A stretch of DNA of 64,000 nt from Caldisericum exile (GTDB taxonomy: Bacteria; Caldisericota; Caldisericia; Caldisericales; Caldisericaceae): positions 27,921 to 91,920 of the forward strand of contig DYKR01000002.1 in the NCBI GenBank assembly GCA_020722505.1, written 5' to 3'. The position numbers were made by a program, and so were the translations under genes. This document shows positions 46,380 to 57,102 of the stretch, one piece after another. Position 1 is the first letter of the stretch. Each line of letters opens with the position of its first letter. Below the pieces are notes generated by a model. The model was not told the DNA's origin. It ran no database searches and worked only from the letters and a program-made list of their open reading frames with translations.

Positions 46380-49015
46380 TTGCCCCCTAAGTCTTCTATA
46401 TGGTTTAGTAAAACCAATTTAGTCTTTTCAAGTTCCAAGGCAAGTCTTTTATCTTTTTCTATAACATCTTTTGACGCTTTTTCAAGATAGCTAGGGTTAA
46501 GTAATCGTGAATTTATAGCCTTTAGTTCCTTATCTACACTTTCAAGCTTTTTAATGAACTTCTCTTTTTCCTTTTCTAAATCAAATTCAAATGGTAGTTC
46601 AACGTATACGGTTGTTCCTAAGATAACACTTCTTAAAGCTCTATCCGGTTTCTCTTCTACAAAAGATAAGTCTTTAACTTTTGTGATCTTCATAACCTTA
46701 TCTTTTTCTTGTTCAATAAGACTTTTTTCATCCTCCGAAAGTGAGAAGTAGCTTGCATTAAGTTCAGTTATAAGTGGTAAGCCAAGCTCTGCTTTTATAC
46801 TTCTAATACCTTTTATAACTTGGAAAATAAAATCAGCCTTACGCTCGACTTCGTCGTTAATGTAAGCCTCTTCAACCTGCGGAAATGGAGCTTTTATAAG
46901 TGGCTTATCAACATTGGGAATATAAGAATAAATTTCTTCTGTTACAAAGGGTATATATGGGTGTAACATCTTTAAAATACTTATAAGTGACTTCCAAAGC
47001 AAAAATTGTGCCGTTTTCTTTTTACTAACATTATCACTATAAAGCCTCAATTTAGAAAGTTCAATATACCAATCACAAAACTCACCCCAAACAAACTCGT
47101 ACAACTTCCTTGCCGCTTCACCTACATCGTAATCTTTAAGATACTCAACTTCCGTTTTTATATGTTTATTAAGCCTACTTAAAAACCATTTGTCTTCAAT
47201 TTCAAGTTCTAATTCATCTTCCTTTATTTCGTTTGGGTTAAAATCTTCAAGATTCATAAGAACAAACCTCGAAGCATTCCATATCTTGTTAATAAAGTTT
47301 CTTGATGCTTTTAGTCTCTCTTTAGAAAGGTTAATATCCTGACCTCCTAATGTGCTAAGAGAGGCAAGAGTAAATCTTAGAGCATCAGCACCGTATTCTT
47401 CGATGAGGTTAAGCGGATCGACGATATTTTTAAGGGATTTACTCATCTTTCTACCCTTCTCATCTCTTACAAGACCGTGGAGCATAACTACTTTAAATGG
47501 TTCTTCTTTCATAAAGTGCATTCCGCTCCACACCATTCTTGCAACCCAGAAGAAAAGTATATCGTAACCAGTGATAAGAAGTGAAGTAGGATAATAGTAG
47601 CCTAACTCAGGTGTTTTCTCTGGCCAACCTAATGTAGCAAAAGGCCATAGCGCAGAAGAAAACCATGTGTCAAGAACATCTCCGTCTTGGTGTATATTTT
47701 TACTTCCACATTTTGGACACTGCTCAGGCTTCTCTTTTGAAACAACCACTTCTCCACAATCATCACAGTAGTATGCAGGAATTCTATGTCCCCACCACAG
47801 TTGCCTTGAAACACACCAATCTCTTATGTTATCAAGCCAGTTAAAATATACTTTAACCCATTTATCAGGGATAATTTTAACTTTTCCGCTCTTTACAGCC
47901 TCTTTAGCCTCTTTGGCAAGAGTTTCCATAGATAAAAACCACTGTTTTGAAACTAAAGGCTCAATAACTGTGCCACAGCGCTGGCAATGGCCTACAGAGT
48001 GTGTATAGTCCTCGATACGTTCAACTAAACCATCTTTACTCAAATCCTCTATGATCTTTTCTCTTGCTTCTAATGTTGTTAGACCAAGATAACATTCAGG
48101 AACATTAACCATTTTTGCAACATCGTTTATTACGGTTATAATCTCAAGGTTGTGTCGTTTACCGATTTCAAAATCCTCTACTGAATGAGCAGGCGTAACT
48201 TTTACTGCTCCTGTTCCAAAATTTGGATCACAGGAAGGGTCTGCTATAATTGGTATTCTTCTATTGACAAGAGGAAGGATCACAAACTTACCTACATACT
48301 TTTTATACCTCTCATCATCTGGGTTTACTGCAACTGCTGTGTCCCCAAGCATCGTCTCTGGTCTTGTAGTTGCAACAACAATGTAATCTCCTCCATCTTC
48401 AAGTGGATACTTTAAATAGTAGAGTTTTGACTTCTCTTCAAAGTATTCAACTTCAATATCTGAAATCGCCGTATGGCAATGAGGACACCAATTAATAATT
48501 CGTTCACTTCGGTAGAGTAAACCTTCTTCGTAATATTTAACAAACGCTTCAAGAACGGCATCTACGTATTTGTCATCAAGAGTAAAACGCAGACGTCTCC
48601 AATCGGCAGAGACACCAAGCTTTTTTGATTGCTCAATAATTATATTACCGTATTTTTCTTTCCAACTCCATACTTCTTCTAAGAATTTTTCTCTTCCTAA
48701 TTCATCCTTTTTTATACCCCTTGAAAGAAGTTCTTTTTCAACAACAGATTGCGTTGCTATACCTGCATGGTCAATACCCGGTAAGAATAGAGTTTCTAAA
48801 CCAAACAACCTATTAAACCTTACGAAGATATCTTGTAAGGTAAAATTTAGTGCATGTCCAATATGCAATCTTCCTGTAACATTTGGGGGTGGCATTACTA
48901 TTACAAACTTATCTCTCTTGGGATTAATTTCTGAATTAAAATAACCATTTTCTTCCCATGCCTTATATATTTTTTCTTCAACTAATTTTGGATCGTATTC
49001 TTTTGACAATTCCAT
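46376..49015 (-). CDS. valS: Valyl-tRNA synthetase
   Basis: PPPNVTGRLHIGHALN, GRKMSKSLKNIVDPL (KMSKS), ARKLYEFVWGEFCDWYIEL. Confidence 0.97.
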   Translation of the reverse strand: MELSKEYDPKLVEEKIYKAWEENGYFNSEINPKRDKFVIVMPPPNVTGRLHIGHALNFTLQDIFVRFNRLFGLETLFLPGIDHAGIATQSVVEKELLSRGIKKDELGREKFLEEVWSWKEKYGNIIIEQSKKLGVSADWRRLRFTLDDKYVDAVLEAFVKYYEEGLLYRSERIINWCPHCHTAISDIEVEYFEEKSKLYYLKYPLEDGGDYIVVATTRPETMLGDTAVAVNPDDERYKKYVGKFVILPLVNRRIPIIADPSCDPNFGTGAVKVTPAHSVEDFEIGKRHNLEIITVINDVAKMVNVPECYLGLTTLEAREKIIEDLSKDGLVERIEDYTHSVGHCQRCGTVIEPLVSKQWFLSMETLAKEAKEAVKSGKVKIIPDKWVKVYFNWLDNIRDWCVSRQLWWGHRIPAYYCDDCGEVVVSKEKPEQCPKCGSKNIHQDGDVLDTWFSSALWPFATLGWPEKTPELGYYYPTSLLITGYDILFFWVARMVWSGMHFMKEEPFKVVMLHGLVRDEKGRKMSKSLKNIVDPLNLIEEYGADALRFTLASLSTLGGQDINLSKERLKASRNFINKIWNASRFVLMNLEDFNPNEIKEDELELEIEDKWFLSRLNKHIKTEVEYLKDYDVGEAARKLYEFVWGEFCDWYIELSKLRLYSDNVSKKKTAQFLLWKSLISILKMLHPYIPFVTEEIYSYIPNVDKPLIKAPFPQVEEAYINDEVERKADFIFQVIKGIRSIKAELGLPLITELNASYFSLSEDEKSLIEQEKDKVMKITKVKDLSFVEEKPDRALRSVILGTTVYVELPFEFDLEKEKEKFIKKLESVDKELKAINSRLLNPSYLEKASKDVIEKDKRLALELEKTKLVLLNHIEDLGGK

Positions 49016-49035
49016 AATTTCACCCTTTAAAAGTT

Positions 49036-49455
49036 TTATGCAGGATATAATCCCTTTAGGCCGGTTTTCTCATCCTTCCTCAAAAGGGTTATGTTGTGCA
49101 ATCTCTCTATGAAAATTTCTCCATTAAAGAGTGTACCATTTATAAGATGACCACCTACCACTGTGTAATCGTGAAGGCCAATTGCAGTATGCACATGGAT
49201 AACAACATCTCCTTCGGATTCTGTAACACTAATACTTCCCTTAAGAGAAATAATTTCACTAAGACCTTCGAACGTTTTCTTTACGTATTCTTTTCCATTA
49301 AAGTATCCAAGTTCTACGTTTCTAAACATTCCAATGCCTGAAATGGTGGCACTATCAATTTTGTAATTTTTGCATACAATTTTGATTGATTCCATAAAGT
49401 CTTCGCCATCAAACATACGAATTGCTATAGTACTATTACCTTCTTTAATAATCAT
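49036..49455 (-). CDS. PPC (DUF296) domain DNA-binding-type protein
   Basis: TISGIGMFRNVELGYF, VHVHTAIGLHDYTVVGGHLINGTLF; start moved to MIIKEGN with SD GGAGG. Confidence 0.85.
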   Translation of the reverse strand: MIIKEGNSTIAIRMFDGEDFMESIKIVCKNYKIDSATISGIGMFRNVELGYFNGKEYVKKTFEGLSEIISLKGSISVTESEGDVVIHVHTAIGLHDYTVVGGHLINGTLFNGEIFIERLHNITLLRKDEKTGLKGLYPA

Positions 49456-49569
49456 AAAATTACCTCCTATGCTCAATACAGATTTAGTTATACAGAGTAT
49501 ATTATATATTGTATAGACATAAAACAAAATTTACTTTCAAAATTTTAATGAATTGAGTAAAATTTACCT

Positions 49570-50013
49570 ATGAACAAAAAAGATTTGTATTTTTTTGGAA
49601 TTGCATTCTTTGTAATGGTAGTAGACCAATTAACAAAATTCGTTGTAAGAAAATACGTTCCAATTGGAGAGGAAATTACTTTAATTCCACATGTATTTTC
49701 TATTACCTATGTTAAAAATACAGGCGCTCTTTTTGGCTTATTTAAAGATTCAAGCACCATAATTGCTATGATAAGCGTAATTGTAATGGGTGGTATTATC
49801 ATCTTGGAAAAAAGTATTAATTTACCATTTAAAGAAATTTACCTTGGGCTTATTTTAGGAGGCATTGGAGGTAATTTTATAGACAGAGTATTCTTGAAAT
49901 ATGTTACAGATTTTCTCTACCTCCACCATTGGCCTGTTTTTAACATCGCCGATGCCTCAATTGACATTGGATTAGCACTATTCATATTCACTTATCTTAA
50001 GTATGGAGAATAG
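49570..50013 (+). CDS. lspA: Lipoprotein signal peptidase (signal peptidase II)
   Basis: VDQLTKFVV, VKNTGALFGLF, GGIGGNFIDR, FNIADASIDIG. Confidence 0.95.
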   Translation: MNKKDLYFFGIAFFVMVVDQLTKFVVRKYVPIGEEITLIPHVFSITYVKNTGALFGLFKDSSTIIAMISVIVMGGIIILEKSINLPFKEIYLGLILGGIGGNFIDRVFLKYVTDFLYLHHWPVFNIADASIDIGLALFIFTYLKYGE

Positions 50014-50911
50014 ATTCAAGGTTGATGAAGCAGGAAGACTCGACAAGGTTATTGAGTCAAAATCAGAATACAGCAGGAACTATTTACAAACACTTATTAA
50101 AGAAGGTCTTGTTTCTGTAAATGGTAAACAAGTCCTAAAACCGTCTTTTAAAGTTAAACCAGGAGATGAAATTGTAATAAAAGAGAAAGAAAAAGAAGCT
50201 CCTGAAATTACCTACGAAAACAAAGATTTAAAAATAGTTTACGAGGACCAATACCTTGTTATTATTGACAAAGAAGCGCACCTAACGGTGCATCCCGTTG
50301 GAAGTAAAACAAAGGATACACTTGTTAATAGACTCCTCTACCATATCAAAGATTTATCAACAATAGGTGGAACTTTAAGGCCTGGAATTGTCCATAGACT
50401 CGATAGAGATACCTCTGGACTCATGATTGTTGCAAAGGACGATACAACCCATAGACTTTTAAGCGATATGCTCAAAAATCACGAAATTGAGAAAAAATAC
50501 ATATGCCTAGTAAAAGGCAATTTAAAAGAAAAATGGGGAACGATAAACCTTCCAATTAAAAGAATATCAGGAACAACAAAAATGAAAATTTCAGTATATG
50601 GAAGACCTGCAATCACCCACTATAAGTTAATTGAAACCATAGGACCGTACAGTTTACTCTCTGTAAAAATTGAAACAGGAAGAACACACCAAATAAGAGT
50701 CCATATGGCGCATATTGGACACCCAGTTGTTGGAGACACACTGTATGGCAAAGCCGATAAGAACATAAAAATAGACAGACAATTTCTCCACTCTTATGAA
50801 ATTTCATTTAAACATCCTATAATAAATAAGAACATGCGATTTTTTTCGGTGCTACCAGAAGAATTAAAAGTTGTTTTAGACGATTTGAGGATGAAATGGA
50901 AGAAAAAGTAA
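50003..50911 (+). CDS. rluD: RluD-family 23S rRNA pseudouridine synthase
   Basis: S4 domain, RPGIVHRLDRDTSGLMIVAK, ETGRTHQIRVHMAHIGHPVVGD. Confidence 0.93.
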   Translation: MENRFKVDEAGRLDKVIESKSEYSRNYLQTLIKEGLVSVNGKQVLKPSFKVKPGDEIVIKEKEKEAPEITYENKDLKIVYEDQYLVIIDKEAHLTVHPVGSKTKDTLVNRLLYHIKDLSTIGGTLRPGIVHRLDRDTSGLMIVAKDDTTHRLLSDMLKNHEIEKKYICLVKGNLKEKWGTINLPIKRISGTTKMKISVYGRPAITHYKLIETIGPYSLLSVKIETGRTHQIRVHMAHIGHPVVGDTLYGKADKNIKIDRQFLHSYEISFKHPIINKNMRFFSVLPEELKVVLDDLRMKWKKK

Positions 50912-51330
50912 TTGCAACAAACAAAAAGATTTTAAGGGATTTTGAAATCATCGATAAATTAGAAGTAGGTATAGAATTAAAGGGTTTTGAGGTGAAATCT
51001 ATAAGAGAGGGTAAAGTGAGTTTAGATGGTACATATGTTAAGGAAGCAAACAACGAATTTTTCATATACAAAATGTTCATCCAAATGCCGCCATCTCTGC
51101 ATGCTAACACAAGTGAAAAAAGGAGAAGAAAACTACTACTACACAAAAATGAAATCATTCGTTGGAGCACGAAAGTGAAAGAAAAAGGACTTACAATACT
51201 CCCTTTAGATGTTCATACGAATAACAACAGGATTAAACTTACAATTGCGCTTGTTAAAAAGAAGAAACTCTACGGTAATAAGAAAAAAATCGAAGAGAAA
51301 ATTGCAAAAAGAGAAATGAGGAATCTATGA
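50896..51330 (+). CDS. smpB: SsrA-binding protein
   Basis: IATNKKILRDFEIIDKLEVGIELKGFEVKSIREGKVSLDGTYV; KKKLYGNKKKIEEKIAKRE. Confidence 0.96.
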   Translation: MEEKVIATNKKILRDFEIIDKLEVGIELKGFEVKSIREGKVSLDGTYVKEANNEFFIYKMFIQMPPSLHANTSEKRRRKLLLHKNEIIRWSTKVKEKGLTILPLDVHTNNNRIKLTIALVKKKKLYGNKKKIEEKIAKREMRNL

Positions 51331-53759
51331 TGAAAAAATATTTTATCATTTTATCTATTATAGTAATGCTATTTGAATTTATCGTAATAGATTCCTCTTT
51401 TGGTTTGCCTTCATACGAACTACTAAAAACAAACACCTACGATGTAAATTTTCGAAGTGGACCTTCTACTTCCTACTCAATTATTTCAACGCTCCCAAAA
51501 GATACGTATCTTTTAAAATTAGGTTCAACAAAAGACCAAAACGGCACTCTTTGGTTCAAGGTCTACGATTTTAACAGAAATAAAACTGGTTATATAGCAT
51601 CGTATTTATTAACTAACAGTGGTATTACTTTTACTTCAGAAGATGCAAATTTTACCGTTTTAGTGAGTGTAGACTATTTAAATGTAAGAAGTGGCCCAGG
51701 AACTGTATTTAACCTTGTTAAAAGAATCCAAAAGGACACAAAATTAAATGTAATTAAAATCATAAAAAGAAACGATGGAGAAGTTTGGTATAAATACGAA
51801 GAAAATGGCAGGTATCTTTTTGTTGCATCTTGGTATACAAAAAAGGTAGAAGAAACTACAAAACCACCCGACAACTCACAAACCAATAAAAACGAAACAT
51901 CTAATACAACAAATCCTACCAAAATCAAAGTAACTGCAACCGATTTTATCAATTTAAGAAGAGGACCTTCAACTGATTATGAGAAAATAGACTTAATAAA
52001 TAGAGGCGACCAAGTTGAAATTAGCGGATTTGCAAAAAACCACTTAGGAGAACTATGGATTGAGGTTGTATACAAAGGAAAAACAGGGTATGCAATAAGT
52101 GATTACTTTACCTTTGCCAAAGATAAGGTTAATCTCGATATTACCCTCATTGGAAATCATTGTAAAACTCTATACCCTACTAATTTAAGAGAGGGTCCAA
52201 GCACGCAGTATAAAGTTGGATACCTTGTTCCCAAAGATACCGTTCTTTCAATAGTTGGGGTAGCAACCAATAAAGAAAAGTGGTTCGAGGTAAAATACAA
52301 TAACAAATTTTACTGGTTAAGAGAAGATACGGTTACCACTCCAAAAGAGGAAAAATCCACAATAAATAGCGTTACATGGCGCATCTCAGAAGTAGGAATT
52401 GACATAAAAATAGAAGGAAGTGCCCTTAAAGAACCATCTATTACTCTGTTAGAAGACCCAATAAGACTTGTTTTAACCTACAAAAATACAAACCTTCTTA
52501 CCTCCACGACCCAAAGCGAAGTGTCAATATTTCCACTCACAAGATACGCTATAGCATCTTCAAACGGTTCAACACTCCTAACCTTATATCTTTTAACAAA
52601 AACTCCTTACGAATTAGAAAAAGGGCAAACTAACCAAATTTTACATCTTAAATTACCAAAAGTTAACGAAGAACTCCTTGAAATTAGTGGAAGGATTGTA
52701 TTTACAAGGGTAAATACGGTAGATAATGAACTCTACATTAACTTAGAAGATCTTTTAAACGGCTTTAATTTGAAAATGACTGGTTCTTCTATAAACTTCT
52801 ATGGAAAAACAATTAATTTTAAAGATTCAGTTTTAAAAACAATCGATAACGAAAACTATATTGCTTTATCAAAAATAAGTGATTTATTACCTGTCTCTGT
52901 AACAAAAATACAGAATAAAATTTTCATAGACCCAAATCTTGAATCAATTGAAAAAAATGATAACTCAATTATCCTTACATTCTCTTTCCCAACAAATATA
53001 ACAAAAACAGAAATAAACGGTAAAGAATTTTTCGTTTTTAATGCAGAAACAATTGATAAAATCGAGTTCGACTATTCCCATAGATCCTCTTCTACACCGC
53101 CTAAAATCTTTATACCAGCAAATAACTATTCAATCGAAGTAAAAGATAACATTGTTAAACTTTCAGTAGCTTATAACACCAATCTCTCACTTTCAAATAA
53201 AATTATCGTAATTGATCCAGGACACGGTAGTTATTCAGGCCAATACCTCGATGTTGGGGCAATAGGTTTCTCAGGCTCAAAAGAAGCCTACCTTGTGCTT
53301 GATATTGCTTTAAAATTAAAAGAACTCCTTGAAAAACAAGGGGCAAAGGTAATTTTAACACATACAACAGTAGATGATCCAAACAATCCAAATTTACAGG
53401 GGAGAGTCACCATTGCAAACATATCTTCAGGAGATTTATTTATCTCAATACACCTCAATTCTTCCACAAATAAAGATGCAAAGGGAACAGAAACTTACTA
53501 TTGGTATGAAACATCAAAAGCCCTTGCTCAAGCTGTACAAAATGCTCTTGTAAGTAAATTAAGCACATTAGATAGAGGTATCAAAAAAAGCCCCCTTTAT
53601 GTAGTTAAAAACGTTACCACAATGCCTGCAATATTAACTGAGATAGGTTTTATTTCAAATCCACAGGAAGAAAGCCTTTTAAAAGACCCTAATTTCCAAA
53701 ACAAAGTAGCAGAAGCACTTCTTGAAGGGATAGAAAGGTTTTTCAATGTTCAACCATAG
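51327..53759 (+). CDS. N-acetylmuramoyl-L-alanine amidase with four SH3b domains, AMIN-like and Cu-amine-oxidase-N-like domains
   Basis: Repeated NVRSGPGT/FRSGPST/LRRGPST/LREGPST SH3b motifs; Amidase_3 IIVIDPGHGSYSG, SIHLNSSTN, PAILTEIGFISNPQEE. Confidence 0.93.
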   Translation: MMKKYFIILSIIVMLFEFIVIDSSFGLPSYELLKTNTYDVNFRSGPSTSYSIISTLPKDTYLLKLGSTKDQNGTLWFKVYDFNRNKTGYIASYLLTNSGITFTSEDANFTVLVSVDYLNVRSGPGTVFNLVKRIQKDTKLNVIKIIKRNDGEVWYKYEENGRYLFVASWYTKKVEETTKPPDNSQTNKNETSNTTNPTKIKVTATDFINLRRGPSTDYEKIDLINRGDQVEISGFAKNHLGELWIEVVYKGKTGYAISDYFTFAKDKVNLDITLIGNHCKTLYPTNLREGPSTQYKVGYLVPKDTVLSIVGVATNKEKWFEVKYNNKFYWLREDTVTTPKEEKSTINSVTWRISEVGIDIKIEGSALKEPSITLLEDPIRLVLTYKNTNLLTSTTQSEVSIFPLTRYAIASSNGSTLLTLYLLTKTPYELEKGQTNQILHLKLPKVNEELLEISGRIVFTRVNTVDNELYINLEDLLNGFNLKMTGSSINFYGKTINFKDSVLKTIDNENYIALSKISDLLPVSVTKIQNKIFIDPNLESIEKNDNSIILTFSFPTNITKTEINGKEFFVFNAETIDKIEFDYSHRSSSTPPKIFIPANNYSIEVKDNIVKLSVAYNTNLSLSNKIIVIDPGHGSYSGQYLDVGAIGFSGSKEAYLVLDIALKLKELLEKQGAKVILTHTTVDDPNNPNLQGRVTIANISSGDLFISIHLNSSTNKDAKGTETYYWYETSKALAQAVQNALVSKLSTLDRGIKKSPLYVVKNVTTMPAILTEIGFISNPQEESLLKDPNFQNKVAEALLEGIERFFNVQP

Positions 53760-54540
53760 ACCTATTGGCGTTTTCGATTCTGGTGTAGGTGGATTGAGTG
53801 TCGTAAGAGTTCTAAGGAAAAACTTTAAAGAAGAAGATATCATCTACGTAGGAGATTTAAAACACTTTCCCTATGGGACAAAAACTGAAGAAGAAGTAAA
53901 AAATCGCGCAAGAGCCATAACAAAATTTTTGCTAAATAAGGAAGTTAAACTCATTATCGTTGCTTGCAATACTGTCTCATCAATTGCAATAGACGACCTT
54001 ACAGAGTTAGCAAAACCGATAAAAGTTATTGGAATGATACAAGCTGGAGCAAGATACGCAGTAAATACTACCAGAAACAAAAAGATAGGTGTAATTTCAA
54101 CACCATTAACTGCAAAAAAGCATGCATATAAAAAAGAAATTGAAAGGATTGATAAAAATATCGAAGTCTACGAGGTTGGGTCCCAAGAACTTGTAAACTT
54201 AGTTGAAGATGGAATAAGTTATAATGATTATGCCTGTTCCCTTGCAAGAGAAAAATTGGCTCCTTTACTTAGAGCCTCAGTTGATACACTTGTCCTAGGA
54301 TGCACACATTTTCCTTTCCTTTACAAAGTAGTAAAAAACGTTGTAGGAGATAATGTTGAAGCCATAGACCCTGCAGACTATGTAGTATACGAAACTCAAA
54401 AATACTTAGAAGAAGTAGGAAAAAATAACAAAATAGGAGAAATAACCTACTACACAACATTTGACAAGGCTTCCTTTGAGAAAAAAATTTCGATTTTCCT
54501 TGAAGAAGACAATGCCTCTGTTTTTGAAGTTGACATCTAA
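53746..54540 (+). CDS. murI: Glutamate racemase
   Basis: IGVFDSGVGGLSVV, IIVACNTVSS, LVLGCTHFPFL. Confidence 0.96.
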   Translation: MFNHRPIGVFDSGVGGLSVVRVLRKNFKEEDIIYVGDLKHFPYGTKTEEEVKNRARAITKFLLNKEVKLIIVACNTVSSIAIDDLTELAKPIKVIGMIQAGARYAVNTTRNKKIGVISTPLTAKKHAYKKEIERIDKNIEVYEVGSQELVNLVEDGISYNDYACSLAREKLAPLLRASVDTLVLGCTHFPFLYKVVKNVVGDNVEAIDPADYVVYETQKYLEEVGKNNKIGEITYYTTFDKASFEKKISIFLEEDNASVFEVDI

Positions 54541-54578
54541 TAATTTAAATTCCAATTGCAAAAGGGTATCTTTTAATT

Positions 54579-55586
54579 TTACAGTTCAAGTCTTGAGACT
54601 GCATCAAGCGTAAGAGGAGAAACCTCATTTTTTAATGTGTAATGAAAATAACCTGTTAATCCAATCATTGAAGCGTTATCTGTTGAAAGTTGTTTTGGTG
54701 GAAAGTATACTTCAATTGGTGATTTACTTAAAAAAGTCTCTCTAAGTCTTTTGTTTGCCGAAACACCTCCAACAACACCAATACCTTTTACATTAAAATC
54801 TTTTGCCGCTTTAATAGTCCTTTCAACAAGTATCTTCACTAACGCATTCTCAAAACTTGCACAAAGCGAAGAAAGGTCACTTTTTACAACGTCGGGATTT
54901 TTTTGAATAAAGTAAATACCTGCGGTTTTTAAACCACTAAAACTGAATTCATAAGAGGAACCTTTAAATGAAAGCCCAGGAAAAGGATATTTATCCGGGT
55001 TACCATCAGCCCCCAACTTTTCGATTATAGGTCCTCCAGGATAACCGTATCCAAGAAAACGTGCAAATTTATCTATTGCTTCTCCTGCAGCATCATCTCT
55101 TGTTCTACCAAGAACCCTATAGGAAAGAAAATCTTCCATTAAAACAAGTTCTGTATGCCCTCCGGATACAATGAGAATGAGAAACGGAAAAACACTTTTA
55201 GCTTGATATAGAGGTGCACCTTCTAAAAAAAGTGAGTATATATGCCCCTCAAGATGGTTAACGCCAATTAGTGGTTTATCTAATGCAAAAGAGAGTGATT
55301 TTGCAGCCTCGATTCCAACAAGTAGTGAACCAACCAAACCAGGACCTTTTGTTACAGAAACAAGGTCAATATCTTTAAGTTCTTTTTTTGCAAGTTTTAA
55401 AGCCTCAACAATCGTATAACCTATGAGTTCTGCATGTTTTCGTGAAGCAATTTCGGGCACTATACCACCAAAATCCCTATGAAAAACATCTTGGGAAGTT
55501 AAAACATTACTAAGAATTTTCCCATCATTTTCTATAAGTGCAACTGCTGTATCATCACAAGAAGTTTCTATTCCTAAAGTTATCAT
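54579..55586 (-). CDS. tsaD: tRNA N6-adenosine threonylcarbamoyltransferase
   Basis: GIETSCDDTAVALIE, GVNHLEGHIYS, LIVSGGHTELVL, VGGVSANKRLR. Confidence 0.96.
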   Translation of the reverse strand: MITLGIETSCDDTAVALIENDGKILSNVLTSQDVFHRDFGGIVPEIASRKHAELIGYTIVEALKLAKKELKDIDLVSVTKGPGLVGSLLVGIEAAKSLSFALDKPLIGVNHLEGHIYSLFLEGAPLYQAKSVFPFLILIVSGGHTELVLMEDFLSYRVLGRTRDDAAGEAIDKFARFLGYGYPGGPIIEKLGADGNPDKYPFPGLSFKGSSYEFSFSGLKTAGIYFIQKNPDVVKSDLSSLCASFENALVKILVERTIKAAKDFNVKGIGVVGGVSANKRLRETFLSKSPIEVYFPPKQLSTDNASMIGLTGYFHYTLKNEVSPLTLDAVSRLEL

Positions 55587-56043
55587 CGCTTTTACTCCTT
55601 AGTATTTTCTCCATACGAATACCATTTTCTCCATCTTGGTAATACGCTTTTAATTCTTCTACTTCTTTAAAGCCAAGTTTTTTATACAGATTTTGAGCAA
55701 TAACATTCGATTTTCTTGCTTCAAGATATACAAGATCAAAACCTTTCTGTACGCCAAGATTAATAGCAAACTCAAGGAGCATGGTGCCGACACCCTGCCC
55801 TCTTGATTCAGGATCAACAGCAACATTTATAATGTGTAACTTTTCCCCCTCATACCATAACCCTATAAACCCGAGTACTTTTCCATGACTTTTGGCAACA
55901 AAATAGTCTGAAGAAGAGTTAAACATATAGTCTATTATAAAAACATCTCTCGGCCAAGGGTCTTTATACGATTTTTCTTCAATTTCGATTATCTTTTTTA
56001 CATCCGTTATTTTTGCTTTTACAATTTCAATTTCGCCAATCAT
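55555..56043 (-). CDS. rimI: GNAT acetyltransferase, RimI family
   Basis: VAVDPESRGQGVGTMLLEFAI acetyl-CoA motif; within tsa cluster. Confidence 0.88.
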   Translation of the reverse strand: MIGEIEIVKAKITDVKKIIEIEEKSYKDPWPRDVFIIDYMFNSSSDYFVAKSHGKVLGFIGLWYEGEKLHIINVAVDPESRGQGVGTMLLEFAINLGVQKGFDLVYLEARKSNVIAQNLYKKLGFKEVEELKAYYQDGENGIRMEKILRSKSDDNFRNRNFL

Positions 56044-56657
56044 CTTATCTTTTTAAAAAGTTTTTCTTCTGCTCTTAAATAAAGCGGTTCCAAAGAAAGG
56101 GGGTCTTCAATAAGCTGCTTCTTTAAAACCAAATTTAAACAAAATTTCCTTATCACTTCAACATCCGGAAAAATCTGTTTGTATGATTTAAAATTCTCCA
56201 ACTTCTCAAATGAGACAAAAGTTTTATCTTCATTTACAATTTTTTCAAGATCAACAATTTCAACATCGGATATTCTTTTTCCATCTTCAAAATCTGCAAC
56301 AAAAAATTCATTTCTTGAGGCAGAAAGAATGGTAGAGACTTTTCCACTAACATGAGCAGCAGTAAGTTCAAGTGAATTAATAGGATAAAGTGGAACTGAT
56401 AAGGAATATGCAAGGATTTTTGCATCAACAACAGAAATACGAGTTCCAGTAAAACTACCAGGGCCATAAACTACAAAAATACCGCCAGGGTCTTTTTTAT
56501 CAATCTTTAAAACGTCAAACATGGTTTTTGTTACAAAAATAAGGTTATTAGGGTATTGTTCATTTGGGTATTGGATAACAGAATATATGAGAGATTCATT
56601 AGAAAATAGCAAACTCATCGTAGGATAAAAAGATTGACTAAGTAAAAGATAGTTCAT
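56040..56657 (-). CDS. tsaB: tRNA threonylcarbamoyladenosine biosynthesis protein TsaB
   Basis: VVYGPGSFTGTRISVVDAKILAYSL; tsa cluster. Confidence 0.88.
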   Translation of the reverse strand: MNYLLLSQSFYPTMSLLFSNESLIYSVIQYPNEQYPNNLIFVTKTMFDVLKIDKKDPGGIFVVYGPGSFTGTRISVVDAKILAYSLSVPLYPINSLELTAAHVSGKVSTILSASRNEFFVADFEDGKRISDVEIVDLEKIVNEDKTFVSFEKLENFKSYKQIFPDVEVIRKFCLNLVLKKQLIEDPLSLEPLYLRAEEKLFKKIR

Positions 56658-57102
56658 CTATAATATGCTCCAATCTAAAAAATTTAAAATGCACTTCTCT
56701 TGAAGATTCATCAAGTATCTTAAAATATATTTCAAGATCAAAGTCCAATAGGTCTTTTAATTTTTCACCCCATTCAAAAAGATGAAAACCTTTTTTTGAA
56801 ACCATATCAAAGATGCCTAAATCGTCAATATCTTTAACTTCATCAACGCGATACATATCGTAATGATAAACTGGAACACTTGCCTTATAAATATTCAAAA
56901 ATACAAATGTTGGGCTTTCAACATAGTTTTCTACACCCAAACCAAGCGAAAAACCCTTGATAAAAGTTGTTTTACCTGCACCAAGTAGCCCCGAAAGAGA
57001 AATAATGAAATTATCCGTTGCACTATAAAGAGCCTTTGCAAGTCTTTTGCCAAGTTCTATGGTTTCATCTTCAGAGTATAATTTCAAAAACAACTCTTTC
57101 AC
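56638..57102 (-). CDS. tsaE: tRNA threonylcarbamoyladenosine biosynthesis ATPase TsaE
   Basis: LSGLLGAGKTTFIKGFSLGLGV, VESPTFVFLNIY, HYDMYRV; probable GTG start at 57102. Confidence 0.9.
   Translation of the reverse strand: MKELFLKLYSEDETIELGKRLAKALYSATDNFIISLSGLLGAGKTTFIKGFSLGLGVENYVESPTFVFLNIYKASVPVYHYDMYRVDEVKDIDDLGIFDMVSKKGFHLFEWGEKLKDLLDFDLEIYFKILDESSREVHFKFFRLEHIIDELSFT

Noticed and set aside
54541-54578. AAAAGGGTATCTTTT between convergent murI and tsaD as a bidirectional terminator
   Set aside because: Only a 5-bp A/T-rich stem; too weak to call.
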